A stretch of DNA of 64,000 nucleotides from Stenotrophomonas sp. NA06056 (GTDB lineage: Bacteria > Pseudomonadota > Gammaproteobacteria > Xanthomonadales > Xanthomonadaceae): contig NZ_CP054931.1 of the NCBI RefSeq assembly GCF_013364355.1, positions 2,170,001 to 2,234,000 of the forward strand, given 5' to 3'. Below are positions 55,792 to 64,000 of the stretch, in pieces. The position numbers were made by a program, and so were the translations under genes. A model generated the notes under the pieces. The model was not told where the DNA came from, made no database searches, and saw only the letters and a list, made by a program, of their open reading frames with translations. Each line of letters starts with the position of its first letter. The first letter of the stretch is position 1.

Positions 55792-57375
55792 ATGGCCCCG
55801 CGCCGTATCCCCACCCGAACGCCACTACTGGCTGCCGCGCTGTTGGCCCCGCTGATGGCCGCCGCCGATGGGCTGCCGTCATCGCCGCAGGCCACGCCGA
55901 CCGCTGCCCCCGCCACCGATGGTGCCGCAGCTTGGACCGAGCGCGTCCAGATCCAGAGCGGTCCGGATACCGGATCGCAGCGTGTGCACGCACCGGATGT
56001 AGCACTGCGCATCGTTACCCCCGATGACAGCGAGGCGCTCACCCCCAAGGGGCTGGCACTGCTCTTCAGCGGCAATGAGCCGGACTACTTCCGGCGCAAC
56101 ACCCTGCCCGGCAGCATCGTCGAGAGCCAGGCCAGCCCCGCCATCACCCTCATGCCGTCGGTGGCCAAGGCACTGGTGGGCGGCTACTTCAGGCACTTCC
56201 CCGACGCTGTCCCCAAACAAGTCAGCACCCTTCGCTTCAGCGCAGACAGATGGGCCCTGGTGCACCAGGGCAATACGCGCAAGGATCCCCTCTACCGCCT
56301 CAATCACTCCAGCACCATCCAGCAGCGCCGAGCCGACGGCACGCTGGCGGAAATCATCAGCTGCAATGACAGCGACAACCGGGCGACTCTGGACGCATGG
56401 CAAGCCGATGATTACGCGCGGCTCAAGGCGGCCGCGCAGATGATCACGATGAAATGCATCGAGAAGCTGGTCAAGAGAATCCCCGCGATGTATCCGCGCC
56501 CGTTGGCAGGTGGAGATCTTACGGCCTACGCCGACGGCGCCGCGCCGCCGGCACGGGTGCGCATCTACGCCGCCCTGGGGCGGACCACCACCCTGTACAC
56601 CGATGCCGCCTGCCGCGAAGACTACCGCGACAGGATCGACGTCAAGTACAACAACGCCGGCGACAAGGGCGTGCTCGGCATCCCCGTCACGGAAACCCTG
56701 CGCAGCAAGGAGAACGAGCGCTTCTCCATGCTCAGCTACCAGGAATACGAAGTACCCGGTGGCAAGCCGCTGATCTTCGAGGCCCGCTTCGATGCAAGCA
56801 GTCGCTTGTACTGCGACGGCAAGCTGTCTGGCCAGTTCGTTGCCAGGCCGGGCCAGGACTATGAAGTGGAATTTGAAGTGGCCGACAAGATGTGCCGGCT
56901 GCATATCCGCCAGGTGCATGCCGACGGCAGCATGACACCGCAGCAGGCACGGGCGACCCCCACCATTTGTGAGGGCACCCGCGCGCCGGTGCGCATCGAG
57001 CCACGCCAGGACATGCAGGTACTGCTGTTCAGCCCTGGCCAACTGCAGATCCAGGATGCCAACCAGAGCAGCGCGCCGAAGCAGCTGAGCGACGATGCGG
57101 GCAGCAGCGAGGCACTGCAGCAGCTGCTGCAGCAGGCCAGCGGCACACCCGGCACGCGCTTGTGCGTGGTGCTACCGGCCACGGACTACAGCAGCGTCCT
57201 GCACGATGCCGTGCGCCAACGCGTGCTGGATGCACCGCAGGTATTGCCCAGCCTGTGGGAGGAAACGGCAACGCTGAACCAGCGCCGCAATGCCGCCGCC
57301 AATGCCCCGGTCGACATCGCCGCTGCGGTCACCCATTGCAAGGCGTTCCCGATCAAGGAATTCGCGGCGCACTGA
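55792..57375 (+). CDS. Exported protein of unknown function, paralogue 1
   Basis: 527 residues from ATG 55792, 7 bases after AAGGAG (55779-55784); a TTG at 55786 is too close to that site. A signal peptide (PRRIPTRTPLLAAALLAPLMAAA) is followed by a region (about 40-235) shared with the next protein: ALDAWQADDYARLKAAAQM with Cys and VKRIPAMYP. The C-terminal half (about 240-527), with several Cys, has no counterpart there and no recognised domain. It follows cheB by about 90 bases; a hairpin-like GCCGGCCCC/GGGTCGGC lies in between, so it is probably a separate unit. Confidence 0.75.
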   Translation: MAPRRIPTRTPLLAAALLAPLMAAADGLPSSPQATPTAAPATDGAAAWTERVQIQSGPDTGSQRVHAPDVALRIVTPDDSEALTPKGLALLFSGNEPDYFRRNTLPGSIVESQASPAITLMPSVAKALVGGYFRHFPDAVPKQVSTLRFSADRWALVHQGNTRKDPLYRLNHSSTIQQRRADGTLAEIISCNDSDNRATLDAWQADDYARLKAAAQMITMKCIEKLVKRIPAMYPRPLAGGDLTAYADGAAPPARVRIYAALGRTTTLYTDAACREDYRDRIDVKYNNAGDKGVLGIPVTETLRSKENERFSMLSYQEYEVPGGKPLIFEARFDASSRLYCDGKLSGQFVARPGQDYEVEFEVADKMCRLHIRQVHADGSMTPQQARATPTICEGTRAPVRIEPRQDMQVLLFSPGQLQIQDANQSSAPKQLSDDAGSSEALQQLLQQASGTPGTRLCVVLPATDYSSVLHDAVRQRVLDAPQVLPSLWEETATLNQRRNAAANAPVDIAAAVTHCKAFPIKEFAAH

Positions 57376-57465
57376 GCTATTGCCCGCTGGCCCACGACGG
57401 TCAGCAGGCTTCAACCACCAGGGTGCGTCCTGCACCTCATTCCCGCTTTTCCAAGGAGTTCCACC

Positions 57466-58401
57466 GTGGCATTACGCCCAACCTGCCTCACCGCCGCGAT
57501 CGCGGCCAGTCTGCTGCTGGCTCCCTCGGCCCATGCCAGCGACGAAACTCCCGTGCCCACGCCCGTCGCCGCCGCTGCGGTCACGAGTGAAGGATCATCC
57601 GATCCGGCAACGGACGCCACGCCCGTAACCGACGGCGTCGAGGCAGCACCGGCAGCGGTTTCCGCGGCCGAACCCGCTGCCGCGGATGTCGCAGCGGCGA
57701 CGACGCCCGCGCTGGACTACAGCAGCCTGCAGCGCATCAAGATCACGTCCGGGCTGGGGGTTGGTCCCAACGGCAATCGTTTGGGCGATCCCGTGCTGCG
57801 CCTGGTGATGCGTGCCGACACCGCTGCCGTCACCGTAGCCAAAGTCGGGCTGTCTGCGCTGGCGTTCGTCACTGGCGTGGGTGACATCGGCACCAGCAAC
57901 AGCTTCAGCAAGAACAACGTGCGCGGCGAAAACATCGGCGCCGTGCCCAGTCCGTCGTACGGACTGTTGCCCAGCATGATCCGCGAACAACTGGCGATCT
58001 ACTTCGCGGCCCATCCCGGCGCCATTCCCAGTGATGAGCGCACGGTCGAAGCCAGCGCCGGTCAGTGGTCGCTGGTGTACCAGAAGCTCAGTGATGCCGA
58101 CACGCCGTATGAGCTGCGCCACGACGCCACCATCGGCTTCCCGGTGGTGCGCAAGCTGTTCCGCAGCGCCAGTGGCGGCCAGGGCGTGCACTGCCAGGAC
58201 GAAGCACGGGTTGCCCCGTTGCAGGAATGGCAGGCCGACGACTACGCCAAGGCCAAAGCGGCTTCGCGTGAGTTTGCCGACGCCTGCATTGCACGTTTCG
58301 TGGCTGAGCTGCCGCGCCTGTTCCCTGACCATGGCGTGTTGCCGCAGCCTGCGGAGCAAGCCGAGCTCCCGGCAGAAGCACCCGCCGCTACCGAGGCCTG
58401 A
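57466..58401 (+). CDS. Exported protein of unknown function, paralogue 2
   Basis: 311 residues, GTG start with AAGGAG upstream. A signal peptide (MALRPTCLTAAIAASLLLAPSAHA) and an Ala/Pro/Thr-rich linker (to about 80) precede a domain (about 85-295) shared with the preceding gene: QRIKITSGLG, VLRLVMR, a middle portion on ...YFAAHPGAIP, then LQEWQADDYAKAKAASREFADACIARFVAELPRLFP. The tandem paralogues share order and signal type. Function unknown; periplasmic location inferred. Confidence 0.75.
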   Translation: MALRPTCLTAAIAASLLLAPSAHASDETPVPTPVAAAAVTSEGSSDPATDATPVTDGVEAAPAAVSAAEPAAADVAAATTPALDYSSLQRIKITSGLGVGPNGNRLGDPVLRLVMRADTAAVTVAKVGLSALAFVTGVGDIGTSNSFSKNNVRGENIGAVPSPSYGLLPSMIREQLAIYFAAHPGAIPSDERTVEASAGQWSLVYQKLSDADTPYELRHDATIGFPVVRKLFRSASGGQGVHCQDEARVAPLQEWQADDYAKAKAASREFADACIARFVAELPRLFPDHGVLPQPAEQAELPAEAPAATEA

Positions 58402-58423
58402 GTCAAGGCACACCTGCACCTTG

Positions 58424-58490
58424 GTAGTGCCGGCCGCTGGCCGGCAGCACTCCTGACCCCGCGCATCTGCCGGCCAGCGGCCGGCACTAC
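58424..58490. repeat. Inverted pair of SMAG-type repeats between convergent genes
   Basis: GTAG-TGCCGGC-CGCT-GGCCGGCA (58424-58446) faces its reverse (58468-58490, ending CACTAC) across 21 bases. Situated between the convergent genes ending at 58401 and 58577, it could terminate both. Confidence 0.85.
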
Positions 58491-58576
58491 CGCATCAGGC
58501 AGCGCCCCTCCCGGCCACATCCCGGTGCAGCTCGACCTGGACCAAATCCATCGGGCCTGCCGCTGCAATATGCGCT

Positions 58577-59320
58577 TCACGGTTGCTTGAAGCTCACCGG
58601 GATCCGGACGTGCCCCGGCACCGGCACGCCATTCTTCCTGGCGGCGGTGTACGTCCATTTCTTCACTGCCATCAGTGCCGCCTCATCCAGCACGGCCCAG
58701 CCGCTGCTTGTTTCCACGACGGCATCAGCAAGCGTGCCGTCGGCGGCCACGTGGCACACCACGATCACCTCGCCCTGCAAACCGTCCCGATAGGCCTGGC
58801 CCGGATAGATCGGGGCCTTGCCGTATCGCGATGACAGGTCCAGCGCCGCCGGGCCGTCCTGCGGCTCGACTGCAGCTTGCCCGGTAGCGGCTGTCGTCGG
58901 CACCGGCTCGCACGCCACCAAGCAGAACGACACCGGCAACCGCATCACGCCGGCCACCCGTTCGCCGTCGCGCACGGCCGCCTGATAGTCCCAGCGTTGG
59001 CTCGCCTTGACGTAGGCCGCATCGATGGCCTCCCAGCCGCTGCTTTCGATCACCTTCGTCGATGTCCACTCGCCCCGCGCATCCACATGCATTTCCAGCA
59101 GCAGTGACTTCCTGCCCGGGGGAACCTTCTTGTATACCGCCGCCGGGAACCATGCGGGGTTGTTCGCCATTGAACTGATGCCCACCGTCGGTGGATCTTC
59201 ATAGGCGGCTGCGACGGATGCCACGCACAACAGTGCGACACCGGCCATCGATCTCACGAGCGCACGGAATGAACGACAGCGAACGGCGTCGGAGAGGGTC
59301 GGCACAGCAACGGGGCGCAT
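58577..59320 (-). CDS. Exported protein with two TonB-like domains
   Basis: 247 residues. The start is the ATG at 59320 (MRPVAVPTLSDAV), with GGAG a few bases before it; a start at 59356 lacks this. A signal or anchor segment (about 24-43, MAGVALLCVASVAAAY) is followed by two TonB C-terminal-like repeats: VDARGEWTSTKVIESSGWEAIDAAYVKA (about 85-150) and VAADGTLADAVVETSSGWAVLDEAALMA (about 170-240). It lacks the Pro-rich span of true TonB and has no exbB/exbD nearby. Its role is unknown; possibly a periplasmic TonB-family accessory. Confidence 0.8.
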   Translation of the reverse strand: MRPVAVPTLSDAVRCRSFRALVRSMAGVALLCVASVAAAYEDPPTVGISSMANNPAWFPAAVYKKVPPGRKSLLLEMHVDARGEWTSTKVIESSGWEAIDAAYVKASQRWDYQAAVRDGERVAGVMRLPVSFCLVACEPVPTTAATGQAAVEPQDGPAALDLSSRYGKAPIYPGQAYRDGLQGEVIVVCHVAADGTLADAVVETSSGWAVLDEAALMAVKKWTYTAARKNGVPVPGHVRIPVSFKQP

Positions 59321-59423
59321 GGAATGCTCCGGACGGACAGCCCGATAGCAGAACATGAACGCGGAAACGTGTCACCCATCGGTCAGGCCAGGTGATGCGT
59401 GGAAGACGATGCAGCAAACAGAA

Positions 59424-59447
59424 AACCCCCGGCTTGCACCGGGGGTT
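59424..59447 (-). terminator. Terminator of acnB
   Basis: AACCCCCGG (59424-59432) pairs with CCGGGGGTT (59439-59447); on the - strand it is followed by TTTTC, giving a rho-independent terminator 40 bases after the acnB stop. Confidence 0.85.
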
Positions 59448-59463
59448 CTTCGTTTCAACGGGC

Positions 59464-59486
59464 TGCCGGCCAGCGGCCGGCACTAC
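59464..59486 (-). repeat. Single SMAG-type repeat after acnB
   Basis: TGCCGGCCAGCGGCCGGCACTAC: same unit as 58468-58490. It begins 2 bases after the acnB stop codon. Confidence 0.8.
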
Positions 59487-59488
59487 CC

Positions 59489-62080
59489 TCAGGCAGCGAC
59501 CGTCTTGGCCACGTCCTGGTATTCCTCGATCTGGTCGAAGTTCATGTAGCGGTAGATCTCCGCGCCGCTGGCGGCGATCACGCCCACATCGGCCATGTAC
59601 TCTTCCTTGGTCGGGATGCGGCCCAGACGCGAGCAGATCGCAGCCAGTTCGGCCGAACCCAGGTACACGTTGGTGTTGCGGCCCAGACGGTTCGGGAAGT
59701 TGCGGGTCGAGGTCGACATCGCGGTGGAGCCTTCGCGGATCTGCGCCTGGTTGCCCATGCACAGCGAGCAGCCCGGCATTTCCATGCGTGCGCCGGTGGC
59801 GCCGAAGGTGCCGTACACGCCTTCCTTGGTCAGCTCGGACGCATCCATCTTGGTCGGCGGTGCCACCCACAGGCGGGTCGGCAGGTCGCGCTTGCCTTCC
59901 AGCAGCTTCGCAGCGGCACGGAAGTGACCGATGTTGGTCATGCACGAACCGATGAACACTTCGTCGATCTTGGCGCCAGCGACTTCGGACAGGGTCTTCA
60001 CGTCGTCCGGGTCGTTCGGGCAGGCCACGATCGGCTCGTGGATGTCGGCCAGGTCGATCTCGATGACGGCGGCGTACTCGGCGTCGGCATCCGGCTCCAG
60101 CAGTTCCGGGTTGGCCAGCCACGCTTCCATCTTCTCGATACGGCGCTGCAGCGAACGCGGATCCTGGTAGCCCTCGGCAATCATCCACTTCAGCAGGGTG
60201 ATGTTGCTGGTCAGATACTCGATGATCGGTTCCTTGTTCAGGCGCACCGAGCAACCGGCCGCCGAACGCTCGGCCGAGGCATCGGACAGTTCGAACGCCT
60301 GTTCGACCTTCAGTTCCGGCAGGCCTTCGATTTCCAGGATGCGACCGGAGAAGATGTTCTTCTTGCCGGCCTTGGCCACAGTCAGCAGGCCCGACTTGAT
60401 GGCGTACAGCGGGATCGCGTTGACCAGGTCACGCAGGGTCACGCCCGGCTGCATCTTGCCCTTGAAGCGCACCAGCACCGATTCCGGCATGTCCAGCGGC
60501 ATCACGCCGGTGGCAGCGGCGAAGGCGACCAGGCCCGAACCGGCCGGGAACGAAATGCCCACCGGGAAACGGGTGTGCGAGTCGCCACCGGTACCGACGG
60601 TGTCCGGCAGCAGCATGCGGTTCAGCCAGCTGTGGATCACGCCGTCGCCCGGGCGCAGCGAGATGCCGCCACGGGTGGAGATGAATTCCGGCAGGGTGTG
60701 GTGGGTCTTCACGTCCACCGGCTTCGGGTAGGCGGCGGTGTGGCAGAACGACTGCATCACCAGGTCGGCCGAGAAGCCCAGGCAAGCCAGGTCCTTCAGC
60801 TCGTCGCGGGTCATCGGGCCGGTGGTGTCCTGCGAGCCGACCGAGGTCATCTTCGGTTCGCAGTAGGTGCCCGGGCGCATGCCCTGGCCTTCGGCCAGGC
60901 CACAGGCGCGGCCGACCATCTTCTGCGCCAGCGAGAAGCCCTTGCCGGTGTCGACCGGCTGCACTGGCAGGCGGAACAGATCGGTCGGGGCCAGGCCCAG
61001 CGCTTCACGCGCCTTGCCGGTCAGGCCGCGGCCGATGATCAGCGGAATGCGGCCACCGGCGCGCACTTCGTCGAACAGCACGTCGGACTTGACCTGGAAC
61101 TCGGCGATCACTTCACCGTTCTTCAGCGCCTTGCCGTCGTACGGACGCAGCTCGACGACATCGCCGTGCTCCATCTTCGACACGTCCAGCTCGATCGGCA
61201 GCGCGCCGGCATCTTCCATGGTGTTGTAGAAGATCGGAGCGATCTTCGAGCCCAGGCAGACGCCACCGGCGCGCTTGTTCGGGATGAAGGGAATGTCATC
61301 GCCGGTCCACCACAGCACGCTGTTGGTGGCCGACTTGCGCGAGGAACCAGTGCCGACCACGTCGCCGACGTAGGCCACCAGATGGCCCTTGTCCTTCAGG
61401 TCGAGGATCTGCTGGATCGGGCCGCGCTTGCCGTCTTCTTCCGGGGTGAACGGCGCATCGTCGCGCTTGTTCTTCAGCATCGCCAGGGCGTGCATCGGGA
61501 TATCCGGGCGGGTGGTCGCGTCCGGCGCCGGCGACAGGTCGTCGGTGTTGGTTTCGCCCGGCACCTTGAACACGGTGACGGTAAGGCTCTGCGGCACTTC
61601 CGGGTTGCTGGTGAACCACTCCGCATCGGCCCAGCTCTGCAGCACGGACTGGGCGTTGGCGTTGCCGGCCTTGGCCTTTTCCTGCACGTCATGGAAGGCA
61701 TCGAACACCAGCAGGGTCTTCTTCAGGCCGTTGGCGGCGATGGTGCCGACGCTGGCGTCGTCCAGCAGCTGCACCAGCGGAGCGACGTTGTAGCCGCCGA
61801 GCATGGTGCCCAGCAGTTCGGTGGCGCGCTCGCGGCTGATCAGCGGGTTCTGCTCGCTGCCCAGCGCGATCGCGGCCAGGTACGAGGCCTTGACCTTGGC
61901 AGCGTCATCGACGCCGGCCGGTACGCGGTGGGTCAGCAGGTCGAGCAGGAACTCGGCCTCTCCCTGCGGCGGGTTCTTCAGCAGTTCGATGACATCGGCC
62001 GTCTGCTGCGCGGTCAGCGGCAGGGGCGGGATGCCAAGCGCAGCGCGCTCGGCGACGTGGTGGCGGTAGGCTTCCAACAT
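59489..62080 (-). CDS. acnB: Aconitate hydratase B
   Basis: 863 residues; AcnB catalyses citrate-isocitrate interconversion in the TCA cycle. The N-terminal HEAT-like domain ([22 protein letters not shown]) and the swivel domain typical of AcnB precede the catalytic domains. The [4Fe-4S] ligands are in [12 protein letters not shown] (about 708) and PGCSLCMGN (about 769-772). GGGAG lies before the ATG. Length matches E. coli AcnB. The antitoxin-toxin pair lies upstream in the same direction. Confidence 0.97.
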   Translation of the reverse strand: MLEAYRHHVAERAALGIPPLPLTAQQTADVIELLKNPPQGEAEFLLDLLTHRVPAGVDDAAKVKASYLAAIALGSEQNPLISRERATELLGTMLGGYNVAPLVQLLDDASVGTIAANGLKKTLLVFDAFHDVQEKAKAGNANAQSVLQSWADAEWFTSNPEVPQSLTVTVFKVPGETNTDDLSPAPDATTRPDIPMHALAMLKNKRDDAPFTPEEDGKRGPIQQILDLKDKGHLVAYVGDVVGTGSSRKSATNSVLWWTGDDIPFIPNKRAGGVCLGSKIAPIFYNTMEDAGALPIELDVSKMEHGDVVELRPYDGKALKNGEVIAEFQVKSDVLFDEVRAGGRIPLIIGRGLTGKAREALGLAPTDLFRLPVQPVDTGKGFSLAQKMVGRACGLAEGQGMRPGTYCEPKMTSVGSQDTTGPMTRDELKDLACLGFSADLVMQSFCHTAAYPKPVDVKTHHTLPEFISTRGGISLRPGDGVIHSWLNRMLLPDTVGTGGDSHTRFPVGISFPAGSGLVAFAAATGVMPLDMPESVLVRFKGKMQPGVTLRDLVNAIPLYAIKSGLLTVAKAGKKNIFSGRILEIEGLPELKVEQAFELSDASAERSAAGCSVRLNKEPIIEYLTSNITLLKWMIAEGYQDPRSLQRRIEKMEAWLANPELLEPDADAEYAAVIEIDLADIHEPIVACPNDPDDVKTLSEVAGAKIDEVFIGSCMTNIGHFRAAAKLLEGKRDLPTRLWVAPPTKMDASELTKEGVYGTFGATGARMEMPGCSLCMGNQAQIREGSTAMSTSTRNFPNRLGRNTNVYLGSAELAAICSRLGRIPTKEEYMADVGVIAASGAEIYRYMNFDQIEEYQDVAKTVAA

Positions 62081-62119
62081 GACAACTCCCGGGTAATGCG
62101 TAGGTTGAAAAAAATGGGC

Positions 62120-62521
62120 TCAGGCTTGCGGCACGATCAGCTTCAGGCCCTTGAAGTAGTCGCGGTAAAACGTATCGTTCCAGGTGATCAGGCCATCGCA
62201 CTGCAGCAGTGCGTGAGCGCCGACCATGAATTCGTCCAGGCTGCGGCGGCTGCCGCTGCGTTGGCGGTGGCGCCGGTGCATTTCACCGGCGCGCAATGCG
62301 GACTTGGCCTCCATCGGATTGAAGTGCACGCCCATTTCCTCCAGCGCTTCAAGCACTTCGGCACCTCCGCGCAACGAAGCGCAGACCTCCGCCAAGGTGG
62401 CGCCGCACACCACCACGCGGCCACCGACCAGGCTCTGCCGCAGCATCGCCTCGACCGCGTCGGCCTGCGGGCCATTGCTGAGCAGTTCGACCAGCACCGG
62501 TGAATCGACGGCGATCATCAC
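62120..62521 (-). CDS. vapC: PIN-domain toxin, VapC type
   Basis: 133 residues, probable GTG start at 62521 (or the ATG next to it at 62518). PIN ribonuclease pattern: Asp in IAVDSPVLVELL, Glu in GATLAEVCASL, Asp in SLDEFMVGAHAL and TWNDTFYRDYF, giving the acidic active site. It likely cuts tRNA or mRNA when not bound by the antitoxin encoded just upstream (3 bases apart). Located between acnB and acnA. Confidence 0.85.
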   Translation of the reverse strand: MMIAVDSPVLVELLSNGPQADAVEAMLRQSLVGGRVVVCGATLAEVCASLRGGAEVLEALEEMGVHFNPMEAKSALRAGEMHRRHRQRSGSRRSLDEFMVGAHALLQCDGLITWNDTFYRDYFKGLKLIVPQA

Positions 62522-62524
62522 GGC

Positions 62525-62749
62525 TTATTCCTCGTCCCGCACCGCGCGCACGGCGGCCTCGGAAGATTCGAATCCATCCAGCGCGAACTTGCCGCGGGCG
62601 CGTGAGATCGCATCGTCCACGCTCTTGCGCAGGATGATGCGGCTGCCATCCAGCTCGACCTTCAGCAAGGTGCCCTTGGTCAGGCCCAGCGCGTCGCGCA
62701 CGGCTTTGGGAAGGGTGATCTGCCCGCGTTCTGCAACAGTGGCTTCCAT
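62525..62749 (-). CDS. vapB: AbrB/VapB-type antitoxin
   Basis: 74 residues from ATG 62749 (MEATVAERGQITLPKAVRDALGL), with GGAGG 8 bases upstream; a longer start at 62773 is less likely. The AbrB/SpoVT DNA-binding domain (about 1-45) has the ITLPKAVRDALGLTKGTLL pattern; the C-terminal acidic part binds the toxin. Such proteins autoregulate, and a palindrome overlaps the promoter upstream. Confidence 0.85.
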   Translation of the reverse strand: MEATVAERGQITLPKAVRDALGLTKGTLLKVELDGSRIILRKSVDDAISRARGKFALDGFESSEAAVRAVRDEE

Positions 62750-62766
62750 CGGTAGGCCCTCCAGAG

Positions 62767-62787
62767 TATGCACAAATTATACATACT
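62767..62787 (-). promoter_or_regulatory. Promoter and operator of the toxin-antitoxin operon
   Basis: On the - strand, TATAAT (62776-62781) lies within the imperfect palindrome GTATG...CATAC; a further GCATAC half-site is at 62795-62800. This AT-rich block stands out against the GC-rich surroundings and is the likely autoregulatory site. No good -35 was found. Beyond it, 62801-63048 shows nothing except the acnA ribosome site. Confidence 0.6.
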
Positions 62788-63048
62788 TCCCCGGGCATAC
62801 TTCCACCCTGAACCGGACAGGCGAACCGTCAGCCCCTGCCTCGCAAAGGATCGGCCACAAACGTGACATACGCCATACACCTTCCTCTGTAGTCTTGAAC
62901 CGATGCCGCAGGCCGGACCCGGCCAGGTGAATCCATTCAGTTACGGGTTCATACTGGGACGACCGGGGCCGCAAGGCCTGCGGCGACCGCAAGCAGGCCC
63001 GTCCATGTACGGGCCACTGCAAGCCATCCGCAACAGGAGTCATCCCGC

Positions 63049-64000
<952 letters not shown>

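Noticed and set aside
59399..62503. Very long open frame (about 1034 codons) opposite acnB
   Set aside because: It lies antisense to acnB, a clearly conserved enzyme; its composition (Gly/Arg/His/Gln/Leu-rich) is that of a high-GC shadow frame. Similar long antisense frames oppose flhA, the chemoreceptors and the flagellins.

Overview
The window is high-GC DNA that reads as the core flagellar and chemotaxis island of a Stenotrophomonas species, most likely of the S. maltophilia group. The reasons are the gene order (flgL, three flagellins, fliD-fliS, a second rpoN beside fleQ, fliE-fliR, flhB-flhA-flhF-flhG-fliA, cheYZA, motCD, parC-parP), the GTAG-headed palindromic repeats typical of that genus (SMAG type), and Xanthomonadaceae-like protein sequences throughout. 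Every supported gene from 1 to about 58.4 kb is on the + strand.

Layout. 1-7.7 kb: end of flgL, three tandem flagellin genes, fliD, fliS, a FliT-like gene and an atypical PilZ-like gene. 7.8-12.1 kb: regulatory block with a LuxR-type response regulator, rpoN, a single-domain receiver and fleQ. 12.4-12.8 kb: a small secreted protein. 13.2-24.3 kb: fliEFGHIJK, then fliLMNOPQR (MS ring, switch, export ATPase, hook-length control, export gate). 24.5-26.6 kb: a MHYT-GGDEF-EAL c-di-GMP enzyme. 26.8-36.2 kb: flhB, flhA, flhF, flhG (fleN), fliA, cheY, cheZ, cheA. 36.4-40.0 kb: the motC/motD stator and the polar array-positioning pair parC/parP. 40.1-42.8 kb: a STAS protein, a second cheY and a second cheA. 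43.2-55.7 kb: three chemoreceptors, a YcgR-like flagellar brake, cheW, cheR, cheD and cheB. 55.8-58.4 kb: two paralogous exported proteins of unknown function. 58.6 kb onward leaves motility: a TonB-like protein, acnB and an AbrB/PIN toxin-antitoxin pair on the - strand, then the first third of acnA on the + strand.

Regulation can be read from the DNA. Four sites match the sigma-54 consensus (GG and GC elements with 10 bases between), before fliD, fliE, fliL and flhB. Eight sites match the flagellar sigma-28 consensus (TAAA or TCAA, about 15 bases, GCCGATAA-like), before the first flagellin, fliS, motC, the STAS-cheY-cheA operon, the first chemoreceptor, ycgR, cheW and the third chemoreceptor. 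This gives a FleQ/RpoN to FliA cascade, with rpoN, fleQ and fliA all encoded here.

The least explained DNA lies between genes. Three ~100-bp palindromes (12916-13017, 50273-50376, 50553-50652) each have 24-26-bp arms that match within a copy but differ between copies, around a core of exactly 52 bases that carries compensatory changes. Other notable points are FliM-like peptide repeats in the CheA linker, a threefold repeat in ParP, a five-unit palindrome array next to the cheW promoter, and a motC promoter that predicts an almost leaderless mRNA.
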